Part shown: positions 23,001 through 32,222 of the stretch, in pieces | Layout: each line of letters begins with the position of its first letter | Numbering within the stretch: the first letter of the stretch is position 1 | From: Owenia fusiformis | Taxonomy: Eukaryota; Annelida; Polychaeta; Sabellida; Oweniidae | DNA length: 64,000 nt | Assembly: GCA_903813345.2 (NCBI GenBank) | Contig: CAIIXF020000011.1 | Span: forward strand, 1,328,571-1,392,570 | Direction of reading: 5' to 3' | Program-made: the position numbers and the translations under genes | Notes under the pieces: model-generated | Database searches by the model: none | Told to the model about the DNA's origin: nothing | The model's input: the letters and a program-made list of their open reading frames with translations, nothing else

Positions 23001-25944
23001 GGAAAATCATTTTTGATGATTTTGATGAGCAAGTGCGAACATGGCCTCCTACACACTTTAGGCAGAGAATAGAGGTGATGTACGATGGTGAAAATGCCAA
23101 AGATCTTGGTGGGCCACGTCGAGAACTTCTTACAGATTTAATAAGGTAATATTCTCTCAATAGATATAATGTATGTGTAACTTGGAGCAAGTGAAAATAT
23201 TATGAAGGAATTAATATTGTAACCTTTGCAAGATTTTTCATAAGGGGTTGGATTTTCATTCTTAAAATCTCGTCTGAAAAGTCTTGTCTGTATGTTTCAA
23301 GCCAAACCATTTGACCTAAATTTTTTAGCTCAATTATTTATTGAAAGTCTAGTAATGATTAGTTTTTGGTCATTCTGAGTAAATGTTAATATAGCCATTT
23401 TGGACTTTTCATTCCAAAAACTGTCTATTCTATTCAAGAGTGCAGTATTGTTTTCCTAGTGTCTTGTTTCTTTTTGCTACTGTATAATATTTTTTATGAT
23501 ATCTGATTTTCATTCAGTTTCAATGCAGATATAAAATTGGTCAAACAAAAAGCTGTATGTATGAATGTTCCTCCAAGAAAATCTTGGATTAAGATGTATA
23601 TGGGAGGTGAGACCAGTACAAGTTATGTTCCCAGACTATTTTGTTTGTTTTGGGTTTTCTGAAAAACAACAGTGGATTGAGCATACTGTAATATAGAATT
23701 AGATAATGTAATATTTAAAGGTTTTACTGAGACTTGATTTCAACAAAATAGAAAATGGGCTGCCGATTTCAACAAAATAGAAAATGGGCTGCCAAATTCC
23801 CCATCTATGTAGCAATCAAGTGAGTTAAATTCCCCATCCTGGTAACAATAATAGCTGGTCAAATATAGTTGAAATACATGAAATACCCAGGAGGAATTCA
23901 CATTTCAGAAGTTCCTACTCCCAGGAAACAGTATGATGGCAGTATCCCACCTCCTTGGATGCTACTGTGATAATTTTCTACCCTTTTGTGGGGTGTCTCA
24001 TGCAAACATTTGAATGGTACATAATGCATTATTTAAACTTATTGAAGATTCACGAAGATAAATTATTGCAGGTACATCAAAGGCGATGATTCACCATTCC
24101 TAAATGTGATCAACAATGAGTGCTGGATCAGTACTAGTGAAAGAGAACACATAGGATATTTTGCTGCTGGTGTTGCTGTTGGTGAGTAGCTGTCTAAACT
24201 AATATTAGGCCTATGGGCTCTTTAATTTTTGCTTCTAAAGTTAATTATCCCATCCAGTGCTTGCCTTAAGGACTAATCCGTTGTCAGACATTTTGGCTGG
24301 ACATAATTTTTTTCACCAGGCATTTTCAAATTTCCAAAGACATTTTAAATGGAAAAACTTTTCTAAAAACGTTTTAGAGTATTGACTTCCGCTTCAAAAT
24401 AAGTTGAATAGTTTTCGTCATTTCGTCACTCTGATCTTTGATATGAAGTAGCCTTTGTACTTTCCATTAGATTCAAATGAAAGCTAAAAATATGTAGGGG
24501 TCATAAATGTTTTCTTTGAAGAAAATAAATGAAATATTTTTTTTAATTTAAGCTATGGCATTGCTTTTTGAGGGACCACCTGTCAACTTCCTGGCAGAGG
24601 GGCAGATGGATAGACTCTTAAATAAGGAAAGCTTAGAACTAAATGGAGGAGAGCGAGAGTTTTCAAGAGGAATGAACATGTATGGTGTGCTTGAGGTAAA
24701 TATATATTTAAACCCAACAAAGTTCAGAGAGAGTACCCATCAATCCATTTATTTGAGTACCCATCAATCCATCTATTTTTTCATCTACATGTATTTGTGT
24801 GTTTGTGCAATAATTCAGGAACTTGTTCTCAAAAATGTTAAAACGGCAGCATCTGTAGCTAGACTTTGATTACAATGTCAGATGGGTTTTCTGAGAATCG
24901 TAAGGATATATTACAATATGGTTGCATGCACTTGTAGCATAAGATAAAAACTTTTCTTACAAATCCAAATGTTATATTAATTTGCCACTTGCATTCATTG
25001 AAACCTCTAACTGTACTTCAATCATTTTGTTTTAGCTTGTAAGGAAGAAGCCCGTTATGCGGTATCTGCTTCGCCCAGGAACCCAGGCAGTCATGACAAT
25101 GCGCAAGTTGAAGAGTCTCGTAAAACCTGTGTTTTCCGAAGCGGGAACCAACAGTAAAATAAAAGAAGAGAAAATATTTCGAATGTTCAACAAATACTTA
25201 ATAGAAGTACAGCGTAAATAACAATTTTTGATAATTATCTTCTATTTTTCATTTTTATGTCAGCACCCAAAGTGATGACATATTGTTATGGTCTCCAACT
25301 TTTTTGTGGATGGTGTTCGGTGGTTGGTGTTCAGTGTTCGGCAGTTTGTGTCTATCACAAATAGCTGAATGGCAGGTGGTGACATTTTGCATGTTAATGC
25401 CTTGTTGTACATGCAAGCGCAAGTAATGCTAATTAGAAGTATAAAACACTAAGTCTGACTTACATCTTCTGATTACAGTATATGGAATAAATATAAGTGC
25501 TTTAAAGAGGTCTCGTTTAAACAAAATTATCAAAGTGTCCTCTATTTATCAATACAGGTTAACTGTACTCACTCAATTATTTACTTTATTTGCTTTTCAC
25601 ATAATATTGCTACTACTAGTATAGTAACTTATGAATTACAAGTAAGTCTCTTTTGGAATGAAAATAAACATGTGTTTCACTTTTCATATTTTGTATTTTC
25701 AGATGGCAACAGGCCAGTTGATATCCCAATGATACTTAAATTCATAACAGGCTCTGAAACGGAACCCATAACAGGGTTCGACCCGGGATTAACCATTGAA
25801 TTCTATGACAACAATGATGATATCCCAACATCTTCTACATGCACAAATACTTTCCGCCTTCCATATTATGATGGGATCAAACAAGATAGTGTATTTGCAA
25901 AATTTGATTATGCATTTAGTAATAAGTACTTTGGCAAACATTAA
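13965..25944 (+). CDS. zinc-ribbon / HECT-type E3 ubiquitin ligase, 12 exons, 618 aa, transposon cargo
   Basis: Exons by splice signals and phase: 13965-14082, 17292-17778, 18597-18653, 19218-19265, 20084-20131, 20640-20690, 22849-23145, 23518-23595, 24072-24181, 24553-24695, 25036-25213, 25703-25944. They total 1857 nt, one open frame of 618 codons plus stop. N-terminus: zinc ribbon (C3-x2-C6...C15-x2-C18). Exon 2: a basic linker, an uncharacterised folded region and an acidic Ser tail. Exons 4 and 5: duplicated UIM-like helices. Exons 7-12: HECT domain, with the N-lobe motif DGENAKDLGGPRREL and the C-lobe motif STCTNTFRLP, whose Cys is the expected thioester nucleophile. HECT enzymes accept ubiquitin from an E2 on this Cys and pass it to substrate. 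It resembles the short G2E3-like HECT proteins that occur in many copies in fish and invertebrate genomes. No stop or frameshift is present, so it is probably functional. Confidence 0.8.
15011..15025 (+). CDS. possible 15-bp microexon of the HECT gene
   Basis: TGTCTCCTTGTAG/TAGAACTGGGACAAG/GTAAATTC: a good acceptor and donor enclose 15 bases that keep phase 1 and would insert V-E-L-G-Q between zinc ribbon and exon 2. Chance occurrence is possible. Confidence 0.25.
16163..16913. mobile_element. TIR element with an R2 repeat inside, HECT intron 1
   Basis: AGGTCAATGTTTCAGTG and GTCAAAAAACGTAATT at 16163-16200 recur inverted at 16876-16913, followed inward by G-rich runs on the left and on the right. 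An R2 family copy (16234-16646) occupies most of the interior. Confidence 0.6.
16234..16646 (+). repeat. interspersed repeat family R2, full copy
   Basis: Starts ATGACACCACCAAAAAGTGT, then GACATATTGTTATGGTCTCC, TGACCTTCAATAAAG-like units (GACCTTnnnnAAGGTCAAA), and ends AGGTGGTGACATTTTGCCAT / GTTAATGCCTTGTT. Copies at 21647, 25257 (short), 28770 (inverted), 44213 (short), and a 3' fragment at 18857-18895. Ends GTCACCACC / GGTGGTGAC are inverted. Confidence 0.75.
17805..17850 (+). mobile_element. possible mariner-type terminus
   Basis: TACAAGGTGATCCAGAAGTA resembles the TIR style seen at 5629 (GAGGGTTGTCCCAGAAGTAA). No matching right end was found before the exon at 18597. Confidence 0.25.
19218..20131 (+). 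CDS. HECT gene exons 4 and 5: tandemly duplicated 48-bp exon
   Basis: Exon 4 (19218-19265) encodes KGDTIRKTVEAASEI and exon 5 (20084-20131) encodes NEDTIRKAVEGASDI. Both are 48 bp, phase 2 to phase 2. Flanking intron sequence is also shared (TTGAATTTTCAG before, GTAAGTTCATT after), so the duplication included intron ends. The pattern (acidic-x-x-Ile-x-x-A/T-Val...Ser) is reminiscent of a ubiquitin-interacting motif, but the central Ser is displaced, so UIM is a suggestion only. Confidence 0.6.
20733..20931. repeat. R1 family, internally deleted copy
   Basis: AATTATCCCACCGAACAAAG, (TCCG)n, GATAACTCAAATACTGG, then directly the 3' end GGGATTTGCTACTCGGTGAA and TTTTCTAGTTTG. About 200 bp compared with about 740 bp at 11213. 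Confidence 0.65.
21647..22600 (+). repeat. R2 family copy, itself interrupted
   Basis: Starts ATGTCACCACCAAAAAGGGG and ends TGGTCACATTTTGTCATGTT / AATGCCTTGT. It is split at TAACAAATA / TACTGTTTAG by the element at 21760-22260. The intact copy at 16234 reads AACAAATACTGTTTAG across the same point. Confidence 0.75.
21760..22260. mobile_element. 501-bp MITE with TA target duplication
   Basis: Tips CCGGAGTTTCTCGCGAATAG and the near-complement ending CTATTCGCAAGAAACTCCGG. TA at 21758-21759 and 22261-22262, proven by comparison with the uninterrupted R2 copy. The arms carry several GGGCGTTTATTT units and their complements. Confidence 0.85.
22849..25944 (+). CDS. HECT gene exons 7-12: catalytic domain
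   Basis: Exon 7 covers the start of the HECT N-lobe (VTRLTGDDGKIIFDDF, DLGGPRREL). Exons 9-10 encode EREHIGYFAAGVAVA-MALLFEGPP, the conserved core helix of HECT-like domains. Exon 12 carries the C-lobe with the catalytic Cys in STCTNTFRLP and ends KYFGKH-stop, about 30 residues after the Cys, as normal for HECT. Exon 8 has two possible ends (23595 or 23606), which pair with acceptors at 24072 or about 24083; both keep the frame (KMYIKGDD or KMYMGGDD). Confidence 0.75.
25257..25406 (+). repeat. R2 family, short subtype, HECT intron 11
   Basis: TGTCAGCACCCAAAGTGATG, ATATTGTTATGGTCTCCAAC, then a GTTCGGTGGTTGGTGTTCAG core and the usual end GGTGGTGACATTTTGCATGT. It lacks the GACCTT units. The same subtype is at 44213. 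Confidence 0.6.
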
Positions 25945-26077
25945 AAGTCTTGTCTACATACTGTACATGTTTCCTGGCGCACTGTCAGGATTTACATTTT
26001 TTAGTGGACATTGCCTGAAGCTTAAGATTTCTTTAGCATTAGCATTTTAAAGCTATCATCTGAGAATTCATTTCTCT

Positions 26078-26753
26078 AATTATCCCATCGAACGAAGTTC
26101 GGAGGGATATAGGGAACGCCTCCGTCCGTACGTCCTTCCTTCCGTACATCCGTCTGTCCGGGGGATAACTCAAATACCGTTTGCCCGATTTTGTTTTGAG
26201 AGTAGAAGTTCTGCTCGAAAGCCGATTTTCAAAATGGCCACTCGTTTCAAAATGGCGGTCATTTTAGTGCCGATTTTACAGTAATTTAGGTACAATATAT
26301 AAAACTGTAATAGCAATGTGTTTAAAATGTAAAAAAATTATATAGGACATTGATAAAGCAAGAAATGTAGATATTTAAGAAACACATGGCAGCCATCTTG
26401 AAAAATGGCGGCTTTTACACGCTACTTTACAATTTTTGCTGTAACTTCAAAAGTAGTGGAGCGATTTTGTTCATATTTGATATGTGAATACTCATAAGCA
26501 TGGCACAGTGTTTTATGACACTTTAGGTAGTAGGCAGCCATTTTGAAAAATGGCCACCATTTACATGTTTGTGTGTGTGATTTTGCTGAAATTGTATATG
26601 TGCCTACTTAGAAACATATATTACTCTTGGCTAGTGAGCGACCATTTTTAAAATGATGAATTTTTGCTATAACTGAAAAAGAAGAAGGATTTTGTAAAAT
26701 GGCTGTTCGATGGGATTTGCTACGCTTCGGCGTTGCTCAGTGTTGTCTAGTTT
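26078..26753. repeat. R1 family, copy 3
   Basis: AATTATCCCATCGAACGAAG start, AAAATGGC-rich middle, and end TTCGATGGGATTTGCTACGC then GTCTAGTTTGA. It lies about 130 bp after the HECT stop codon. Confidence 0.65.
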
Positions 26754-27099
26754 GATGATTAGTTTGAAGGCAAAGGAGACTGCAGACGCTTCTATAACAT
26801 AGTGGATTAAAATGGGGCTGTTTTGTGAATAGTGGACAGTGGAGGGTACAGTGAATATGTGTCAGGCATAGTGTCAAAAAGATTTAACATGAGAGAGCAC
26901 TGACTATGACGTAATATTATTCTTGTGGTCTAATAAAGTTGACTATGGAGTAGTTCTACAGTGTAAATAGGATAGCTTTGGGTCCAGTCTCACACAATCT
27001 CATTAGAACTCCAGCAAAATTGAAACAGTTGATGACCAAACATTGTTAATTTGTGTATTTTCTTAAAATAGGATATATTTGGATGACGTTCATCATGTA

Positions 27100-27706
27100 C
27101 AAGGGTGACGCAAAAAATGACACCCACCTTATGCTGCATAATTTATTTGTCCATTACCATATAGACTTGTCCTTTAGCACATTTGAAGTAGACATAATGC
27201 GTAAGCACCTCGAGAAATTTCAGATATGTAGCTCAAGTGGTTTAAATTTTATGAGCATTACAATAAATTCTCACTTTGGAGACTTTCTCATTAGCCGCAG
27301 ATCTGAGATTGAGTGGGCACCCCATTCCCCTGATATTAACCCACCAAATTTTTACCTCGGGGTATTTAAAGGACCATATGTATGAGACAAAACATCCCCA
27401 AAACAGCTGACTTAAAGAGAGAAATTACAAGGAAGATCAGGGCCATATCTCAATGTGTAAGGGTAATCAACAACTTTGCCTGTAGAATTCATGTTCGCCT
27501 ACAAAGGAATGTACGTCATATATGTCATATGGAACAAATCTTGTAACGCTCATAAAATTTGATCCATTTGAGCTACACATCTGAAATGTCTTGAGGTCTT
27601 TACACATTATGTCTTCTTTAAATGTGCTAAATGACAAGTCTGTATGACCATAGACCAACAAGTTATGCAACGAAAGGTGGGTGTTATTTTTTTTTGAGTC
27701 GCCCTG
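27100..27706. mobile_element. truncated mariner/IS630-type element with ~170-bp TIRs
   Basis: Ends CAAGGGTGACGCAAAAAATG and, reversed, CAGGGCGACTCAAAAAAAAA, TA on both sides (27098-27099, 27707-27708). Arms match for about 170 bp (CACATTTrAAGwAGACATAATG and more). The middle carries a transposase C-terminal relic. Confidence 0.75.
27290..27500 (+). pseudogene. Tc1/mariner transposase C-terminal relic
   Basis: Reads IEWAPHSPDINPPNFYLGVF followed, with breaks, by KREITRKIRAISQCVRV and a RIHVRLQ end. It matches the catalytic WPPxSPDLNPxDFFLWG block and tail of insect-type mariner transposases. Interrupted by stops. Confidence 0.65.
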
Positions 27707-28769
27707 TATTTATCATTCCTAAGAAGAGAAATGCAATCAAAATTGTGACATATGTTATTGACTATGAATACTCAAATGTGATTGCTATTTTTATAGCTAA
27801 AATGGATGCATGTCCAACACATTGTGGGACCACTTGTAGTCTGATTCTGAAAGCTTTTTAAAAATATTTATTTAGTCATGATCAATATACCTATAGCATT
27901 AGCTTGCCTATGAAAAAGGTACTTGAGAAAGTTTGTTTTAAGATATTTTTAAGTGTTCCTGTACAGTACTTAGTATTAACAATTAGACGATTCTATACAA
28001 ACTTTGATTACTAAATTTTGATGACTGTATGAGAGCTGTTATTAGGTATATCATATACATTCCTGAATAATTTAAGATGTTGATTATTGTTGCTATGGAT
28101 TGTGTGATGTAATACTACTAGATGCTGAAAATGTGAATTTACATGTAAGTGTGAATTGTGGATAGAATGTGGAGATTTCTGTAAGTTGTATTGCCAATTA
28201 AGAAATCGGTTCAGTACTTGATTTGTGCATAATTTAAGCTGAAGTTTATCTGTTGTAAATTGATTGCTGTTACATCATGTTAAGAATTACTCTTCGAAGC
28301 ATGTAAAATATTGCCAATATTTTGAACATGCCAAACATCATTATACCATGTCATTTTTATACCATATTTAGAAAGAATGAAGCAAATTTTCTTTAAATCT
28401 CTGATTTATAATTGTAAACTAGAGTATCTGACACTTGTATCAAAATAACAAGTACTTTTTAGTTTATAAGTTAAATTTCTTAAGATGCATTCATTATCCC
28501 AAAGAACGAAGAAGAACAATATTTGCAGTTGCAAAGAATTAAATAATGATGTTACTTTTTAAGGAATACTGAGTCCTAGTGCATCTTGGTGTGTATAATT
28601 CAGAAATACCTTATTCTGTGTAATATTAGTTATGAGAAATATAATGAGATACTAAAATGCTAAGTGTTTTTATTTCATTTTATTTGTCCCACAAGTATAA
28701 TGGCATATTGTACAGGGTGGCCACAGTGGAAAAGTAAAACTCCAGTGCATCCCAATAGACTGGAATAAG

Positions 28770-29296
28770 AACAAGGCATTAACATGACAAAATGTCACCA
28801 CCTAAAACAATTTGGTCAATTTAAAGCACGTCAAACCTTAAATCTAAAGTCTGATTTGAACTTCAGAAAACTTGTAGATGATTTTGAAAAAAAAATTGTG
28901 CAATTTGAAGCAGAGTAAAAAAGACCGTTTTGACCTTGAGAAGGTCATTAAAGGTCAAATCGTAAATCTAAAGTCAGATTTGAATTCCTGAGAACTTGTA
29001 GATGATTTGGAAAAAAATTTTGTCAATTTGAAGCAAGTTGAAAAAAGACCTTTTTGACCTTTTTTTGTTGATCTTGAGAAGGTCATTGAAGGTCAAATCT
29101 CATATTTTAAGTCAGATATGCACTTCTAAGACCTTGTAGATGCTTCAGAAAAAAATTGAAGTCAGTCTAAACAGTATTTGTAAAGTTATTGAAAGTTGTA
29201 AGAATTTGTTACAGACCAGATACCAGACACCAACCGCCGTAACAAAAAACAGACCACGAGACCATAACAATATGTCACCACTTTTGGTGGTGACAT
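28770..29296 (-). repeat. R2 family, inverted copy
   Basis: Reads on the minus strand from ATGTCACCACCAAAAGTGGT (about 29296) to TTAATGCCTTGTT (28770), with several GACCTTCTCAAGGTCAAAA-type units between. Confidence 0.75.
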
Positions 29297-29772
29297 AAAA
29301 ACTGGAAATGAATGAACATTATCAATATATTCAATACGATTATTATCCCACCGAAAGAGGAGCTCATGTTATGCAAGGAAAGGTGTCCAATTCCAGCTAA
29401 TTACACAGTATTTCATATAATTGCATTGCATAATACTAGTCTAATGCACCCAAAGTCATTTTTTATAACATCCATTTAACAATTTCAAATTGGCTGTTCA
29501 CTCACTCACCTCTTGTATTTTCAACAAAAAAACAGATGGATGCACTGACATAGAAATGAAAGAATTGCAATTCAAAGTAGGAGTTAGCCATTTGGTGATA
29601 TTTTGAAAAAACCCTTGCACCGACAAACTACCTGAAAACTTCCAACCACTTGAAAAATCATTACAATTAACAGCTTTACGACCAAATTATACAGAATTGT
29701 AAAACATCAACACTTCAGGCTTGATTCAAAAAATCTGAAAGCCTACTGATGTGAATAAGCTTATTCAATGGA

Positions 29773-31640
29773 TTATTGTTGCAGTTCATGATTAATTTTA
29801 TCTAACAGAAAAACCAGCAACTCTCTTGCCTCCTCTAATGTGTTAGGGGTTGATTTTCCACTTTCCTCCATAAGCATTTGGAATAATTCTTTGAAGTGTT
29901 CCTTGTTAGTTTCTACAACACAAGTATTGTCAGATTCTAACTGAGCAAATATTTCTTGGTCAATCTTTTGCAACACATCCTTATGTCCAAATTCTTCAGG
30001 GGCAAAGTACAGAATATCTGGTTTCCCATTAACTGAACTGACAGATTTTGATTTTTGAATATGGTGTGTATTCCACATTCTTTGCGTTGTGTCAAGTTCT
30101 CTTTGCAGTAGATCCATGTAACAATATCTCATACACTCAATGTCTAGTATGTTTGAATTGTCAATAATGCCAACATCTAACAGCTGGCGGCAGTGAGATA
30201 TCCACATTGCTGCTCCATATATTGGAAATTTACTCCAGAAACTTTCTATTCTCTGGTTTGCAGTTGATTTTCCATACAGAAATGCAACTTTACATGAACA
30301 GTCATCATTTACAGAGCGTAGAACAGTTTGAAGCAGTTCAACCTTGACATTCTCAGTCCCCCGATCTGCGCGAACAATCTTTGGAATACCATTTACATTT
30401 TTAACACAATCGCAAAAGTATTTGCAAATTAACATAGAGTTTTTATTTGAAGATCCTGCTTTGAGCCACAATATTCTTCTACTGAATCCATCCAAGCATC
30501 CATGGACAGTTAAACCATATGGAGTTAGTTTATCCCAGCCATCAATATGCCATATATAGTTGCTCCCTTCAGATGTATATTGTCGCCTTTGTAAGCGTCT
30601 CGTTGATCGTTTGTGTACACCTTCTGGGTCAAGAACTGAGAGCAAACGGCGAATTGTTTCATGATCTGTTTTCAGCCTGCAATTCACAAAAGCTGTCATA
30701 CTTTATTTTATGCCAGAAAAAGGGGAGATAAAATAGTGAAATACAGTATAATGGTAAAGAACTTTATGAGTATCTTATTGGGCGGGATGACAGGTACAAA
30801 ACTGAGTTGACGGGAACAACTGAATTGATGGGTAACAGAAAATGAAACAACAGCACTCTGAGGTGACATATACCAGAAAATGAGATGACGAGGACCAAAA
30901 AGGGGAAAATACATGTACTGAGATTAAGATACGACACAACTTTTTTAACTTATGCCACAAGTGGCAACGGTTTCAAACGTCATGATGACATCTTTTTAAT
31001 AATTGAGTTTGCCTTCAATGAAAACTAAGCGACAGGTACAGGTACTGAGATGACCTAGGTAACATGTATTGAGTACTGGTGTATGTTGAACTGACTTGAT
31101 GGGCAGCATACAGTAGGTATTTTCAAGAAAAGTATTCAGTTGACGGCAGAATAGTTGCTGGCCTTAAAGTGATCTGATTGGCGGAATCACATTCCAGCCT
31201 ATGCCTTCCCATACATGTACCTCATAAATGTGGGGCTGATTTTTCAAATCCAATCTCCACAATTTTACAATCGGGATTCGGGGTACCAGATACTATTCTC
31301 GATTCCGGAATCAGGACATTGATACTTCCCCGATGGTAAAATTGTGGAGATTGATCAATCAATTGACTTACCCATGGACTTTTGTGATTTTGCCATGCAT
31401 ACTCCGGTATCCCATTGCTGACCCACTGCCATGATCTATCTCTTGAATGATAGCGTCAGCAACTGTGCCAATGGCAGTTTTATCGAATTTTCTTGAGAGC
31501 CCCATCTTCTTTAAATCCCTCTTGATCTGTCTCTCCGAAAGTGTAATTCCATGACGGAACTTTAACAACATGCCGATCTCCTTGTACGTAAAACCGTCTT
31601 CAAAGTATGTGGCTATACATTCATCTCGATCTGACTCCAT
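29773..31640 (-). CDS. integrase-type DDE transposase (IS3EU-like), 2 exons, 390 aa
   Basis: Exon 1, 31372-31640 (ATG at 31638-31640), encodes a helix-turn-helix region: YFEDGFTYKEIGMLLKFRHG followed by ERQIKRDLKKMGLSRK. The donor CCATGG/GTAAGTC (phase 2) joins acceptor GAATTGCAG/G at 30676. Exon 2, 29773-30676, has the integrase (rve) core: first Asp in YIWHIDGWDKL, second Asp in KIVRADRGTENV, Glu in ANQRIESFWS, the DDE triad of retroviral-integrase-like enzymes. A helical C-terminal region follows. The spliced frame is unbroken. It would bind the TIRs and carry out strand transfer giving the 6-bp target duplication. It starts about 20 bp inside the right TIR and points toward the convergently transcribed HECT gene. 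Confidence 0.88.
31249..31352. repeat. hairpin in the transposase intron
   Basis: CCAATCTCCACAATTTTAC (about 31249-31267) pairs with GTAAAATTGTGGAGATTG (31336-31353), with a ~70-bp loop. It lies 14 bp downstream of the exon 1 donor and could influence splicing. Confidence 0.5.
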
Positions 31641-31656
31641 TTCTTCTTCGATTATA

Positions 31657-32216
31657 AGTCATGACACGCCGCATCTAGATTCTACAAAATCTCCTTTACA
31701 GAAGACTTTTGTAAAATTAAAATACTTATGCATTTTCAATATTAGTTTTGTAAAATTATTTTTTATTTTGCAAAATTATTTTTATAATTCTATACTTTTG
31801 GAAAATTATTTTGAAAATAATATTTTGAATTGCAAAAGTCCCATCGTATTTTATAAAACTATTTTTAAAATCTGTAAACTAATTTGATTTCTTTAAAGTA
31901 ATCTAGGTATTTTTCCATAAATATTTTGAAATTGAAAAATGAATTTCGAAATTACAAAAATCAAATCCTGTTTCATTCAAGTTTTTAGATTTTAGATAAG
32001 TATTTTGTGAATTTTTATAAGTTTTTTAGATTTAAAACAGAAAAATCGATTTTTCATTTAATATTTTGATATATTACAAAACTAAAATTGTGTTTTATTA
32101 AAGTTTTTAGATTTTATATAAGTACTTTGTGAATTTTTATAAGTTTTTTTGAGATTTGAAAAATTAAAATTGATTTTTTTTTAATTTGAAAAATATGTCC
32201 CTTTTAAAGCTTCGTA
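31657..32216 (-). repeat. right TIR of the 22-kb transposon
   Basis: Inverted counterpart of 10030-10590: tip GTCCCTTTTAAAGCTTCGTA, two copies of the AT-rich subterminal unit (AAGTTTTTAGATTTTA...AAGTACTTTGTGAATTTTTA), the inner block TCCTTTACAGAAGACTT and TGACACGCC at about 31662. The transposase ATG (31640) lies about 20 bp inside its inner edge, so the TIR probably supplies the promoter or 5' leader. Confidence 0.8.
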
Positions 32217-32222
32217 CCTTTG

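Larger units (their letters stand above)
10030..32216. mobile_element. 22.2-kb IS3EU-like DNA transposon carrying a HECT E3 ligase gene
   Basis: Ends TACGAAGCTTTAAAAGGGAC (10030) and the exact complement ending in GTA at 32216 are flanked by a perfect 6-bp duplication CCTTTG (10024-10029 and 32217-32222). TIRs run about 560 bp, with matching tips and matching inner blocks. Contents: an intact integrase-type DDE transposase (29773-31640, minus) and an intact zinc-ribbon/HECT gene (13965-25944, plus). A 6-bp TSD, TAY...RTA tips and an rve-like transposase with an N-terminal helix-turn-helix are, as I recall, the IS3EU characters. Ginger elements have 4-bp TSDs, and Polintons carry polymerase and capsid genes absent here. 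The boundaries and cargo are read directly; the superfamily name is from memory. Many smaller elements sit in the introns and spacers. Confidence 0.85.

Noticed and set aside
10030-32216. Polinton/Maverick or Ginger identity for the 22-kb element
   Set aside because: No polymerase B, ATPase, protease or capsid genes; a 6-bp TSD does not fit the 4-bp habit of Ginger. IS3EU fits the tips and TSD best.
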